Shown here one piece after another: positions 12,201 through 24,408 of a stretch of 64,000 bases of DNA. The position numbers were made by a program, and so were the translations under genes. The notes beneath the pieces were generated by a model that was not told the origin of the DNA, did no database searches, and saw nothing but the letters and a program-made list of their open reading frames with translations. This DNA is from Cycas panzhihuaensis. Its lineage: Eukaryota > Cycadophyta. Numbering within the stretch: position 1 is the stretch's first letter; each line of letters opens with the position of its first letter. The stretch covers positions 214,031,741-214,095,740 of the forward strand of contig CM041465.1 of assembly GCA_023213395.1 (NCBI GenBank), read 5' to 3'.

Positions 12201-13170
12201 TGATACTTCACTGATACCTTCCACTGGCAAAATGTGAGAATCTCCAAAGATAATTTTTATACCATTATGATTTTATTTCATCGTATCAAAGTTATGCTTC
12301 TGGTAGGAGATATACTTCTATGCTATAGAGTCAAGTACCTAATAATCTCTTCAATCTGACTTAGTTGATAAGCTTTGTACTCTAATATAATGAGAAGCAA
12401 CACTTTTACTTTTATCATCTTGGTTAACTTTGTGCTTATCATGTCTTTTGAACTAATAATTCTTCTCACCGTGACTATCCTTCATATAGTAATTACGTTT
12501 TCTATTGAACTTGTTCTTATCTTATGAACTTTGTCCTGACCTTTGAGTGATCTTCTCCTCCTTAGCAGCCTCCTTCTTTGAGTTTTTATGGTAAAGCCTA
12601 ACTTAAATTAGAACCTCTAGGCATTCTGTGATGTTTAGGCTTAGCATCCTCCACTAGAATTAGGTTTTTAAGCCTATCAAAAATTTTTGTCTCCATCACC
12701 TCATCTCTACCATAAATGATTTAGAAAGTGGCAAATTTAATTGGTAGCTTTGACATGATTATAGCGAATAACAAGGCATCATTAATTGAGTTCTGCTTCA
12801 GTTCTTCTAGCTTGTTCTTTAATTCTGTGATTGTATTAAGTGAATTGAGCAACTCCAACATCAGGTCAAGATGCCTATTCATATTCTTCTTCTCAAATGT
12901 ATCACATAGTTTTATCCATATTTCGTATGGTTCGTCTAGATTGTGAACCAAGTCTCTCTGGTCTGGTGCCAGTAATAGTTTTAATAATTCCACAACCATA
13001 AATTTCTTCTCTTCAAGATGAACATGATCTTTATGGTCCAATGGAATTGCATCCACCTTAGCCTTAATGATAACCTAGAGTTGATTCACCATCAAAATGA
13101 GCTCCATATTGGCCTTCCACTTGCTAAACTTATTACCATTGAAGATAACCTTGGGCATAAGGTGCTCCAT
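9250..13170 (-). pseudogene. Element C gag-pol (copia), decayed
   Basis: Gag starts at an ATG at 13170 (MEHLMPKVIFNGNKFSKW) and continues to about 12721 with LDEPYEIWIKLCDTFEKK. The zinc-knuckle region near 12430-12500 has lost its Cys codons to Tyr. Protease remnant VLDSIA lies near 12330. The gag-pre-integrase block has CEGCMYGKHYHH near 11850. The integrase has HLDV near 11790, FIDDYTRKS near 11710, RSDNDKE near 11600 and NGVVEWKN near 11480. RT runs from about 10700 (CKWVYKMKFYSNRELDKYK, ARLVAQGFNQKEGIDYEE) to YIDDL near 10215. RNase H follows with SLIYLTHTK near 9900 and later fragments. Several stops and frameshifts. Not functional. Confidence 0.88.
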
Positions 13171-14481
13171 CTTGAGAAATGGGCTCTAATTTGTGTCAAA
13201 TGACGCCAAAATGAATGCCTTCTAGATAAAAATATACCCTTGCATCCTCCCCTAGCTTAGGGCACACTTTAGAGGGCACCAAACACCAATTATTCACACG
13301 TTAAGTGAGTCATCAACTATTTTCCCTCATAAATGGTTAACAAATGCCCTTAAATAACCTTAAAAAGTGTAAAAAATAACGCTTAAGGCACTTAAAATGG
13401 TGCTCCATGAATAAAAGATGGCTCCACATGGTAATAATACATGGTCTCCAAGTCATAAACACAAAAATTCTCCTCGATCTCTGCTCAAAATGACTCAAGG
13501 ATACTCCAAATATATCACACTATGATAAATAAATGGCATAAGGGTCACTTTTTATAATATTTCATTGAGGAGAATATGCCAAAAGGTATATTCCTAAGAA
13601 GTGTAGATTTTTGTAAGTAGTCATCCCTTATAACTTGACCCACATGCTTTATTCTATCAATATATCATTGACATAATATAACTAAGGCATTAGCTTAGTA
13701 AAATGTCATCAAAAGAATGATATAAAGAGTCACACCATGTGATTCTAAAAGACATGATTGCTGCAATTCAAACTTAGCCTGCACATTATCTATAGACCAG
13801 TAGATTCTAGAGTGGATCTCCAACACATTGTACGACTAGTAAACACTCAGATTTCAATCTAGCCTCTTTACAAATAGCCTAAGATAAATAATAGAAGAGG
13901 CCCACACATATTAAAGTGTGCCTAACTAGCATAAGAAGTGGCCACCCACCATACATAAGCACCCAATCACCATAAATTCAACCCAGCTAGCATTTAATAG
14001 AGCCATAATAGTAGAACAATGGCCTAGCCAACTCTCAAAAATGCCTAGGCATGATAACAAGAACCCTGCTAGCCTTAATATGGCTATTCTAGGCTCAGTT
14101 TATGCACACAAGTCTTTGATATTCTTATAAATATAGAAAAACATAAATAAAATAGCCTTCTACTACTATAAACTTCAACCTAACAATTATATTTTGATAG
14201 AAAACCACCAATATAGGCTCTAATCACATCCACAAGTGCTACAAAGAGGTTTGCTCATAAGTAATACCCAAAAATAGACTTATTTTATTGATTTTTATTA
14301 TATTTTGATAAGAAGTACAATGGACTTATGTGTACATAGGCATGGTTATCCTCATAGTTACCAAATGACCATCAATATGTGCTCTACTAACTTGAATCAA
14401 TTTTACAGATCATCAACCCACTTTAGATGGCTCCTAATGAGCCAACTCAAACCACAACCATGGCCTTCGTGTTTGATTATT
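13171..14481 (-). other. Leader of element C, gag-proximal part
   Basis: Untranslated leader between gag of C and the F insertion point. It continues on the far side of F at 21998-22186. I see no coding similarity here, and the composition is the same AT-rich type as the surroundings. Confidence 0.6.
14477..14481. repeat. Target-site duplication TTATT of element F, left copy
   Basis: TTATT directly precedes the LTR of F at 14482 and is repeated at 21993-21997, directly after the 3' LTR. Confidence 0.9.
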
Positions 14482-14779
14482 TGAAAAGGGTTAATGACAT
14501 AAGGTCATTACATTAGTTGATTATTTCGAAAAAGGGTCTTAAGTGAACTTTAAATTAGATCACTTAAGTGAAATGCACTTTCATGTGCATTATGTATAAT
14601 TTCATTTCACCTAACTCAAATGCTCCCTCTCTCAATATAAAAGTAAAGCTCAATGGAGGAGATTCATTCTTTACCTCCCCATTTTGTGAGAGCTACTTTC
14701 TTTCTCTCAAGTCTCTCTTGCTCCCATGTTTGCCTTTGTGTTTAGTGCATGGAGATGAAGGATAGATCCACTCTTTTCA
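14482..14779 (+). repeat. 5' LTR of element F
   Basis: 298 bp, starting TGAAAAGGGTTAATGACA and ending CCACTCTTTTCA. It differs from the 3' LTR at two positions (CATGTGC/CATATGC and CTTGCTC/CTTTCTC) with no indel. Confidence 0.95.
14636..14642 (+). promoter_or_regulatory. Probable TATA box in the LTR of F
   Basis: TATAAAA within CTCAATATAAAAGTAAAG, about 140 bp before the end of the 5' LTR, a normal place for the U3 promoter. The same motif occurs in the 3' LTR at 21849-21855. Function is inferred from position only. Confidence 0.5.
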
Positions 14780-14781
14780 TG

Positions 14782-14793
14782 TGGTATCAGAGC
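14782..14793 (+). other. Primer-binding site of element F
   Basis: TGGTATCAGAGC, two bases after the 5' LTR, complementary to the 3' end of plant initiator-Met tRNA, the usual copia primer. Confidence 0.9.
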
Positions 14794-16800
14794 TTGCTTC
14801 CTTCATATTCTCCACTTGCACTTGCAATGGAGCCATCACTTCCTTCTCCCCCACAATCCATGTGGTGAAGGAGATTGTGAAAGTGAATTTAGAAATATTT
14901 TCAAGTTATTATGATAGCATATTTTGTATTGTTTGCTTTTCCTTTCTCTTTGTAGGTTTGGAAGCATAATACAAGGAGTTGTAAGGCCCAAGGATTCCAA
15001 TCCTTTGCTGGCCATTCATGCTATCTCATTCTTCTTTTTTCTTTTCCCTTTTTGTCCATTTAACAAGGGAAATGTCACTAAATTTTTCCAAAGATTTAGA
15101 AGAATGATTGTAAGGGAGTTTTACCCATTTTTTTAAAGAATTTTGAGCCATTGAAAATATCTATCATTGTATGCTCTCACCTTGCCCATATTGGGATCCC
15201 GTGATCAAAAATGATGGAAATTTCATATGTATTATGTGTTAATGAGATATTAGCAAGTTGAAATTTCTGCAGAAATACAATTTGATTGCTGAACTTCACA
15301 TGTCTGCAAAATCTTCTACAGAGATCCAATTGAAGTGATTCCAATTGTAAAAGATGGGGCTCTGAGTCTACTTTCCAGAGCAAAAACCGGTACCTAATTT
15401 GGATGTCGTATGAGGAAGTTATTGCTGTTTTCGTGAACAGTAATTATTTTTAGTAAGAATTCTAGAAAAATATAATTTCCTAAATTTGCAAGGCTGTCAA
15501 AAATTTTTCAGAACTCATTTGGACCTGATTCCACTTCCTAAAGATGAAGCTCTGAGTCTAGTTTGTAGCACAAAAACCGGCACTCCATTTCGACATTGTG
15601 GGAGAAAGTTATTGCAGATTTAGTGAAGAGTACTTTTTTTTTTGTATTAACAAAAAAAAAAAAAAGTGAAGAAAATTTCTTCCTTTTTATAAGGCTTAAA
15701 AGCCCATTGTAAAAGTTAAAAAAAACACCTGGATCAGAGCAATATCCAGTGTCCTCACTCACTTATTAGCATTGCATTTCAGACTCTAAAATCACTCAAA
15801 GTAAGCACACAAAGACACTTCAAGCAAGCACTCCAAAAGCACTCCAAGCAAGCATTATTTTCGCTAAATGTACGTTTGATGCAATTCGATAATCTTTTCA
15901 CTCTTCCTAAAAGGAACGATCACGACGTTATTTTCCGCTATCTTGTACTGTTCACACACTCGCCAAGGTTGAGATACCTTGGTTGGCGTAATCCGTGCCA
16001 TAAAGGAGGTGTGGGTTTCAAGTTGGGACCGGACTAAACCTAATATTGGTGAGGTTTGGTTAGCCATACCATCGTGCCTCAATCGGGATCATCCCGATAA
16101 CCAACCAGAAAACCGAAACTTTAATACAAGATTAAAATATACCCGATCCAATATCCGGCTATAGCCATGGGTATGCACGTACCACTCTTTAGAGGAGGTA
16201 TATAGCCGCTCATTGGTGAACCGGGTGAGGATTGGGAGTACTGGCTCTGTTAGACTTGGATTTCATCACCAAGCACGATTGCGGGTATCGCGGGTGAAGG
16301 CCAAATTAATTCTACTAGAAGCCTAGGCATCCATTCAACAACCTCAACTACACGTTGGACACAAGTTAGAGGTTATTGGGTTGATTACGCATCCTACATT
16401 CGAGTTTCAAGTTGTGTAAACCCAATGATGTCAACTTCTACATTGGCCTACAATCTTGTATATTGATCACTTACTTATTTGTAAAAAAGTGATCCATAGT
16501 GTAATCATAATCATAGTGCTTCTCATATTCCTGCTGCGTCAAGTTAATATTTGCCACAAGTGTTAGTGGCCAATTTTTATCATAGTGCTTCTCATATTCC
16601 TGCTGCGTCAGGTTAATATTTGTCACAAGTGTTGGTGACTTTTCTCTAAGTTGCTCCCTTCATCTTTGAGCAACTATTCTCACTTCTTCTTCCTTCTTCT
16701 ACACTACTTCATTATATTTCCCATTTATAAATAGTGATCACCATTTATTACCATCACTTTTATAGTCCCTTGTTCATTTCTTCCCTTCTAAAAGACACAA
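14794..16800 (+). other. Leader of element F with internal tandem duplications
   Basis: A 2-kb untranslated leader. A degenerate duplication of about 190 bp has its units near 15300-15440 and 15490-15630, sharing GATGNNGCTCTGAGTCTA, GCAAAAACCGG / ACAAAAACCGG and AAGTTATTGC. A second duplication covers 16510-16575 and 16578-16646 (unit TCATAGTGCTTCTCATATTC onward). The part at 15860-16460 is GC- and CpG-richer. One reading from 16168 (MGMHVPLFRGG, then GEPGEDWEYWL and in another frame LDFITKHDC) has a weak gag-like look, but I do not claim it. Confidence 0.6.
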
Positions 16801-19800
16801 TGTCTTCACAGTTCAAGCAAAATGTGAACCGCATTCTAAAAGGGAAAGAAAATTGGGACATGTGGTTCATCGTGTCGAAATGCCGCAAAGTATGAAGGTC
16901 TATGGAGAGATCACTTACAACCTACACCACTGTTACATTCTACTACCACAATCGCTTGAGGAGGTGCTCCAAGCCCCATCAAGTCAAGCTAAACGCCAAT
17001 GGGAACTTGATGATGATAAAACTGTAGGGATATCGCTTGTCACCGATTATTCTGCATAATCTCATTGATGAAGCCGTACATGATATAGCATGGAAAGTTC
17101 TTGAAGTTCTCAAGAAGAACTTTGACACTAAATCAGACTTAGAATTTGTTCACTTAGTGTTGAAGATGAACAAATTGAAAATGCGTAAAGGACATGCAAG
17201 TGAGACAATCAATCTCCTTCTCCAATCAAGCAAGCCATTGATAAATATTTTAAAACTCAATGCATTACATGGGCTTTCTTGATTCACCATGTTCCATATC
17301 ACAGATTATAAAAATCTATTGGGAGTCTTCAATCCAAAGGAACTTTAAAGACCCTAAACTTTGAGGATCTTCCGATAAGTTCATTGAATTTGATAAGACA
17401 TTTGATACCAACTTTGCCACTACATCGATCCAATTGATGCCGCTTTTGAAGTGGAAGAAGATCTTTGTTACACCAAAATCAAGGTCAATACTCTCGTAGA
17501 GGTGGTAATTCGTGGAAGAGGAAGAGGTAGACAACAAGGACAACGTCCTCTTAGTCAACAGGCTCCTCAATTCCAACAAAACAGCCTCAAGGCCAAGGGT
17601 AAAATAATCAACCAGGACCTAGATCCAAGAATCGAAACAATCCAAAATTTAATACTTGACCGGAAATCAAACAATCGTGTGCCAAAGGTGTAATAGAAGA
17701 GGACATTATGCCAAAATTGCGAATCGCCACCAACAAACTACCAAGTTATCAACAACGCCATGGTGCACATAATGTTGATAATACTTCTTTTGAAGATGCT
17801 TTTGGTGGAACGCAATTTGCTCATGCACACCTTCAAAGAATTGGGACCACTTCATCAAATGTTGTTGATAGATCCACTAAGTATATTGAGGCTCATTGTG
17901 GCTATGCTTATTTACTTTTGCCTTCACCACTTGGAGTTGTAAAAATGCTACCTCAAATACTTCATCGTGGATCATGGATACCGAGCAACACAACACATGA
18001 CTTGTCATCGTCGGTTCTTTCAAGATTTTGACTCAAGTTCGTGGTGTTGTACACATGGTCGACAAATCATCTCAGCCAGTCGAAGGACTTGGAACAGTTT
18101 GCCTGAAACTCCCAGGCCTTCCAGATTTTACACTTGTTGATGTTTTATATATTCTCGCCTCAAGCGTAATCGCCTCCCGTCCACCCTTGTCTCTCATGGA
18201 TTTGATCCGAGTGTAATCGCAAACAATCAAACTCTCTCGTGTCATTCACCCTCCTTCAAATGCCGTGGTTATGACCGAATTCTTGATGGCAAACTTTTTG
18301 CCTAACCGGCTCACCATCCTCCTCAAGCCAACTATGTTGATGATGAATTTGTTTTACCACAACCCTAACTCCTCAAAAGTTGTCCCAAATTTCTATGGCA
18401 TGCTCGTATGGGCCATATCAAAATTGATCGTTTAAGAGAACTACAAGACACTCTTCTGGTTTGCCTAAGTTCCTCCAAGCCCTTTAAATGTGAAGCATGT
18501 ATTATTGCTAAATCTCAAAGACAACCCTTTCCTCGTAGTCAGTGGAAATCTACCCAACCTTTGTAGCTTGTACACTCAGATATATGCGGTCCTATGCCTA
18601 TCCCTTCTATCAAATGTATGGTACTATATTACTTTCATTGATGATTTTACCAAGAAAGTATGGGTTGCTTTTCTTGCAAAGAAAGATGAAGCTTTTTCTA
18701 TGTTTCAAGCTTTCAAGGCCCGCGTGGAAAATGAATCTGGATTCAAGATCAAAATACTCTAGACTGACAATGGTGGCGAGTACACATCCAATGAGTTTGA
18801 ATCGTACCTACGTCAACGTGGAATCAAACATCAGACCATCGCAGGTACACCCCAGCAAAATGGAGTTGCCGAGCGTATGAACAGAACCATCATGAATATG
18901 GCTCGTGCTATGCTGGTATATAAGAATGTCCCTATCTATCTTTGGGCTGAGGCTATCTGGACTGCTGTGTATTACATCAACACTGTTAGTCCCTCCAAGC
19001 TCGACCCCTCCACATGAAATGTGGTATGGACAAACCCCTCTATCTTGCACTTGTAATTTTTGGCTCTACTTGTTATGCTCATATTTTGCAGGAACATATA
19101 AATAAGCTCCAAGATAGAGCCATCAAAGGCATCTTTGTCAGATACCCTATGGACAAAAAGGGATACAAGGTTTTTATACCTTCAGAGCGCAAAATCATCA
19201 TCACTAGAGATGTTATCTTTGCGTAGACCAAGATCAATTACTCGACTTGACTCCAAGATACCTTCATACCGATTTAATGATGCTCCGAATTTGATGTCCA
19301 GATTCCAAAATTTAGGGGAGATCTTGAATGATGCTTAAAATCTTGAATCGATAATAGAGCCCTGAGGATACAAGTGGACTCCAATCCAATGTGTACACAT
19401 CCAAGACCATCATTTGTGAATGTACCAAGTTGACAAAGGCAAAGCCATAGCGAAGGATCATCTTCTCCAACATCCGTGGTCGGCCCATCTTCTCCAAAGA
19501 TCGCCAACTTCCTCCGTGCCAAATATTTCACATGATCCTTTTCGGGATCAAAATGAAGATCAAGAGGTTGTGGAAATAAAACCTCATTCCCAACTCGAGG
19601 TTTTCGTGAAGCCTACCACTACACAAGGACATGCGACTGATGAGGTAGGCAAACCGGCACTAGAAGTGCCCATAGAGCAAGGATGCATGAATCACTTTCC
19701 GTTGAGCTTGAACCACAGAATCGCATCTTGCTCTTAATGAAGAGCCCCTAACGTACCAAGAAGTCAGAAGCATGCAATTTTGGAGAAATGCCATGAACGA

Positions 19801-21236
19801 AGAGTATCAATCTCTTATTAAGAATCGGTACATGGGAGCTTGTTGATCTACCACTTGGAAGAAAGGTAGTTCAAAATAAATGGGTGTTCAAAAACAAGTA
19901 TAGATCGATGGCACCCTAGAAAACACAAGGCGAGGTTGGTAGCAAAAGGATTCATGCAAAGGGAAGGCATTGACTACACCAAATCTTTGCTCCTACAACC
20001 AAGTGGCCTACAATCATAACTCTAATAGCCTTGGTCGCTCAGTGGTTGGAAAATCCACCAACTCGATGTTAAGACCGCATTTCTCAATGGGGACCTTAAA
20101 GAAGAAATTTACATGGCTCTCGGCCGGAAGGATACGAGATTGATCGGGGAGCATAAAGTTTGTAGGCTCAAAAAGTCCTCAGACGGCCTAAAGCAAGCCC
20201 CTCGTGCTTGGTTTACCAAGTTGTCGAAAGAATGAGGCAACTTGGATATGAGGTTGTGACTATCAAGATATTGATGCAATATTATTCATCAAGCACCAAA
20301 ATGATAAAGTCACTTACCTCTTAATCTTTGTGGATGACATGCTCATAACGGGAATAGTGAGCAGTAATCGGCCATGAAGAAGGACCTTGCTAAAACTTTT
20401 GAATTGTTCGACCTCGGGTTGATGAAATATTACTTGGGAATTGAAGTAACTCAAAAGGATGGCAAAATCTTTCCTCCCAAGAAAAATATATCAACGATCT
20501 TCAGACAAAGTTTCAGGTTGGAAGGTGCTCGCTCAGTGGATACACCTATGGTGCCTAATATTAAGCCCGCAGTCGGTGGTGACAATAGGGAGGCAAACGC
20601 AACACTCTACTGTGCAACTTGTAGGTAGTCTCATCTATACTACCAACACAAGGCCGGATATTGCACACTGTCGGCATTCTTGCAAGATTCATGACAAATC
20701 CTAAGCGTAATCATTGGCAAGTCGCAATACGAGTGTTGAGGTACCTAAAGACGACTAGCAAATATGGTCTGTTGTATGAACCCAATGCAGAATTTAAACT
20801 TTATGCATACACGCACTCGCACTTTCACGGAGATAAAGACACGGGAAGATCTACGTGGCACGTAACATTTCTTGGAACAAAGACCAATATCATGGAGATC
20901 CGCATTTGAAGATAGTTGCACTCAAGCTCAAGCCGAGTACATTCGCCGCTCGAGACAAGCAAGGAGGTGATATGGCTTAGAAAATTGTTGAATACATTAA
21001 ATGCCACCCAAACAAGCTCTCCTAGTTTACATGTTGATAATCAATCTACAATCCAGATGGCTAAAAATCCTGTATTTCATGATCGTACCAAACATATAAG
21101 TACAAAAGTCCATAGGATTAGAGAACTAGTTCATGATGGCACAATTCAACTGGAGTACTGCCCCACAGCAGATCAAGTGGCCGATATCTTCACCAAACCA
21201 CTAAAGAGGGTGAAGTTTGAACAGTTCCGAAAGTAA
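16801..21236 (+). pseudogene. Element F gag-pol (copia), frameshifted
   Basis: Starts MSSQFKQNVNRILKGKENW at 16801. Gag includes SLEEVLQAPSSQAKRQWELD and WKVLEVLKKNFDTKSD. A CX2CX4HX4C zinc knuckle (CQRCNRRGHYAK..C) lies at 17680-17720 with one base missing before the last Cys. The protease active site WIMDTGA is broken by a one-base deletion after 17983. The gag-pre-integrase block (WHARMGHIK, CEACIIAKS) is near 18390-18515. The integrase triad lies in HSDICGP (about 18575), TDNGGEY (about 18765) and NGVAERMN (about 18860). RT includes WELVDLP near 19835, FVDDM near 20330 and YYLGIEV near 20430. RNase H ends DQVADIFTKPLKRVKFEQF before TAA at 21234-21236. At least a dozen frame breaks. Confidence 0.93.
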
Positions 21237-21296
21237 CTCAGCCTTAGGGCCTCCATCTCTGACTGATTGAAGGAGATGACAATATGACCATCATAC

Positions 21297-21445
21297 TCTG
21301 TCTCATTCGTGAAAACCCCTTGTGGGCGCGGAAGGACAAGAGTAAGTCTCTGCTCTATCCCATTCGTGAAAACCCCATGTGGGCGTGAAAGGATAAGGGT
21401 TGTATCATTTTGGAAAATCTAACTGTGAAAACCCGAAGGGCATGG
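21297..21445 (+). repeat. Short tandem repeats in the 3' untranslated part of F
   Basis: Two units spaced 57 bp apart (21302 and 21359) share CATTCGTGAAAACCCC, TGTGGGCG and AAGGA-AAG. A third partial copy, CTGTGAAAACCCGAAGGGCATG, starts near 21423. They lie between the RNase H stop and the polypurine tract. Role unknown. Confidence 0.75.
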
Positions 21446-21694
21446 GGATGACCAAATGGTATATGGAGACTCGATGAGATTTCAGCTACAAAATTTATTG
21501 TCTTGATTGGCTATCCGCTACATTTAAAGAGCCGCCTGAGCCAAAGTTAGTAGATTAGAAAATTTGTGGGTTTTCTTCCCATGAGGGTTTCCATAAAAGA
21601 ATCATACTAGTTTGCTTTGTAAGAGGCTCAAATGAAGACCTCATAGGATAGAATAAAATAGAATGAAATGACCGCTCTACCATTAAGGGGAGAT

Positions 21695-21992
21695 TGAAAA
21701 GGGTTAATGACATAAGGTCATTACATTAGTTGATTATTTCGAAAAAGGGTCTTAAGTGAACTTTAAATTAGATCACTTAAGTGAAATGCACTTTCATATG
21801 CATTATGTATAATTTCATTTCACCTAACTCAAATGCTCCCTCTCTCAATATAAAAGTAAAGCTCAATGGAGGAGATTCATTCTTTACCTCCCCATTTTGT
21901 GAGAGCTACTTTCTTTCTCTCAAGTCTCTCTTTCTCCCATGTTTGCCTTTGTGTTTAGTGCATGGAGATGAAGGATAGATCCACTCTTTTCA
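21695..21992 (+). repeat. 3' LTR of element F
   Basis: 298 bp, nearly identical to 14482-14779, preceded by the polypurine tract at 21685-21694 and followed by the TTATT target duplication at 21993-21997. Confidence 0.95.
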
Positions 21993-22186
21993 TTATTGAC
22001 TCCAATAGATCTTATACTTCATTGAATAGTGATTTTCATTCCATCACTGACCTATTGTGCCTACTTTTACACATTGTTAGAGATGATGGACCCTCAAGAC
22101 AAGTCCTAGGTTTGATGGCTTCACCCAATAACTGGCAATCTTACCACTTCACTCAATGTTGGGCTTTAGTTATGTAGGACCCTATG

Positions 22187-22198
22187 TCTCTAATACCA
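22187..22198 (-). other. Primer-binding site of element C
   Basis: Minus-strand TGGTATTAGAGA directly abuts the 5' LTR of C. It is a decayed form of TGGTATCAGAGC. Confidence 0.85.
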
Positions 22199-22558
22199 TG
22201 TTTGGGAATATGAAATCATACATATATATTTCCATCTATAAAATATTTAACTATACATAACAAGCAATCAAAAATAAATATAGAAGACATATGCATAATA
22301 CATAAGATTTATGTCAGAAAATCCTTTCAAGAAAAAATCCACCATAAAAGATCCTTCTAGATCACATTGATTATTACACAATTGATTTATACTTGATACA
22401 TTGAATACAAAAGGCCTCAAGGCTTTTATACTCTTCCAAGAGGTGACACCTGATTAGGGTTATGACCCTATGAATAACTCACACCTTTCCACTTAACAAC
22501 CTTAGTTAAACCACATTAACATTAACCTGTGGCTTAACAATGAACTGCCATATTAACA
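22199..22558 (-). repeat. 5' LTR of element C
   Basis: 360 bp. On the minus strand it runs TGTTAATATGGCAG...TTCCCAAACA. It is followed on the + strand by the second ATTAT target copy at 22559-22563. Confidence 0.9.
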
Positions 22559-22563
22559 ATTAT

Positions 22564-23600
22564 ATATCTTTTAGAAGAATGTGAGAAACTAAACATGTAT
22601 TCTAAGAGAAAATAGGAAACTATATAATAAAATAAAATGAGGTATTATTTTAGGAGGATAACCTCTAGATTAATACATGATTAGTCTTCCACCACTAGAA
22701 TACAATTCCAAGTAACATGGAATAATGATTGTTGGAAACTTTTAAGAAAGAATCAATAGAGTATCTTAAACTCTAGTGCATTTCCCTATAGTAGCATGAC
22801 TATCTTAATTATCAAGATCAACCTTTATTAGGGACAAAACTCTCAACTAATAAGGACTTTTCATGGATATATTAGAAGGTTCCTTTCTTAGCTTAGAGAC
22901 TACCATCCAACCCGAGTCATGAACCAAAAGTTTAGGAGGGATCTCCTTAACTATACTAAGAGAAATATTGGTTGGGGAATGAAGAGATTGAGATAACTAA
23001 TAATAAGAAACATTACCCTTAACCTTATTACAATAAAACCTTTGAATATTAGAAGGATATAAATTAGAACAAAGAGGAAGGAAAGGTTTGGAAAAGTGTC
23101 CAAGAGTTCAAGATTTGAAACATATATTAGGAATATTATAATATTAAATCTTCTAAATCAATGATTATTTGCTAATGCAAATAGTGATTTATTTAATAAG
23201 AGGATTTATGATATTGATTCTAATGATTGCCTAGGGGTGAGATCAACCATTGAACTACTATTTAGGATGCTTATTCTAGAGACAACCAAAGGGAGCAACA
23301 TGGCTATTAGGGAAAGGCTAAAGGTGTAAAGGTAGGTTAGGAAACTCTTTTTAGACATGACATTTATAAATGGTCATCTCATAAATACAAATTTACTTCT
23401 TCTAATGATGAAGAATAAGAAAACTTAAGAAACAATGCCATGAATCTTGCTTAAAGGTAATATTGCCATCTGAGGGGAAATCAAATTGAAAATTCATCCA
23501 TCCTCGGCCTAAGAAATAACTAGATTTAAGTTTTATGTCAATTTTGTATTTATTATATTTTACTATGAGATAACTTCTCTTCAATATAAAGTTCTTTAAG
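22564..23600 (-). pseudogene. LINE remnant: ORF1-like region and start of endonuclease
   Basis: This is the upstream half of the LINE whose endonuclease lies at 8093-8817. On the minus strand the reading LGRGWMNFQFDFPSDGN (near 23500) and FPNLPLHL-PFPN (near 23330) resembles the G-W-x-F-x-F...V-R-L-x-x-L-P-L-x-x-W pattern of plant LINE ORF1. It is followed near 23110 by NIPNICFKS-TLGHFSK, a decayed CCHC knuckle with Cys lost. Sequence between about 22564 and 23000 should be the ORF1/ORF2 junction but is too broken to read. Assigned by pattern, so moderate confidence. Confidence 0.5.
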
Positions 23601-24408
23601 AAGCCTACATATTGCTTGAAAAACTATGTAAGCATAAAGATAATAAATAGATAATATAGTTGGAAAATGAGGTCCTATAAATCTAAATAAATAAGAAGAT
23701 ATTTAATATATAACTATATACTATATATTTTCATAATCATCTACAATACTAATGACATATGAAATGTTACTTTATTGTGAAATAAATGAACGTAATCTTA
23801 AACTTTTACTTAGGAAATTATGTTTAGATTAAGATAAATGTAGTAGCATAGACTTCTCAATCATTGGAATCATTATTATGGTATCTATATGTTAAGGGTT
23901 TATACTAGGAAATTTTTATTCTCATTTGTTTTCATTATATAATGTAGTTATAAAGTTACAATTTTATACAATGGATGTAAAGTACATTAATTTGAGAAAT
24001 AATGCATGACAGATTAAATAAGGTTCTCTCAAGAGAAAGGAAGAGAGGTTATATTAAAGAAGGAGTAAGGCAAAGTAAGCAAATATGAGGAAATAATTAA
24101 TTGATCTTATATTAGAAAGGTAACAAGAAAAGATATAAAAGAAACACACATTGATAAAAGTCAAATGAAAAGAATAAATAATGCAATATTGATGATATGA
24201 TGTAAAGATAGAGTTTATACATATAATATTGTATATAAAGAGGTATATCAACCATAAAAATGGCATCTTTAGATGTGTCTTTAATCACATTAATGTTAAG
24301 AATGATGAAGTCTTCTAGAGAAGTTCAATATCATTTATATAAGACTTGAATCATCCTAAGTAGTCTAACAATAAAAGTAAGTATTAATTATACATAAATG
24401 TTACTATA
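23601..24408. other. AT-rich stretch with no recognised feature
   Basis: No readable protein similarity, LTR or repeat structure was found. Short open stretches here have low-complexity composition. Confidence 0.6.

Larger units (their letters stand above)
14482..21992 (+). mobile_element. Element F: recently inserted copia element with a broken coding region
   Basis: 7.5 kb element with 298-bp LTRs (14482-14779 and 21695-21992) that differ at only two positions, a perfect target duplication TTATT, a perfect initiator-Met-type primer-binding site (TGGTATCAGAGC, 14782-14793) and a polypurine tract AAGGGGAGAT (21685-21694). It retains far more CpG and C than the surrounding elements, as expected for a young insertion. 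Despite this, gag-pol (16801-21236) is interrupted by many frameshifts and stops. Its enzymes were probably supplied by another copy. Confidence 0.95.
8823..22558 (-). mobile_element. Element C: complete copia element split by element F
   Basis: Minus-strand Ty1/copia with paired LTRs (8823-9181 and 22199-22558), a primer-binding site (TGGTATTAGAGA, 22187-22198), a polypurine tract AAGGGGGGA (9182-9190) and a 5-bp target duplication ATTAT. The LTRs differ at roughly 46 of 359 positions by hand count (about 87% identity), mostly transitions, so the insertion is old. Its leader was later entered by F (14482-21992). Without F the element would be about 6.2 kb. C itself lies inside a LINE. Confidence 0.93.

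Noticed and set aside
15864-16500. Possible captured gene or second gag in the leader of F (GEPGEDWEYWL, LDFITKHDC)
   Set aside because: The resemblance needs frameshifts and covers too few residues to assign a family.
18542-18880. Overlapping 112-codon + strand frame
   Set aside because: Shadow of the integrase of F in another frame. The true frame carries the catalytic motifs.
23402-24266. Minus-strand frames as a host membrane protein
   Set aside because: The left one fits LINE ORF1. The right one is low-complexity AT-rich DNA.
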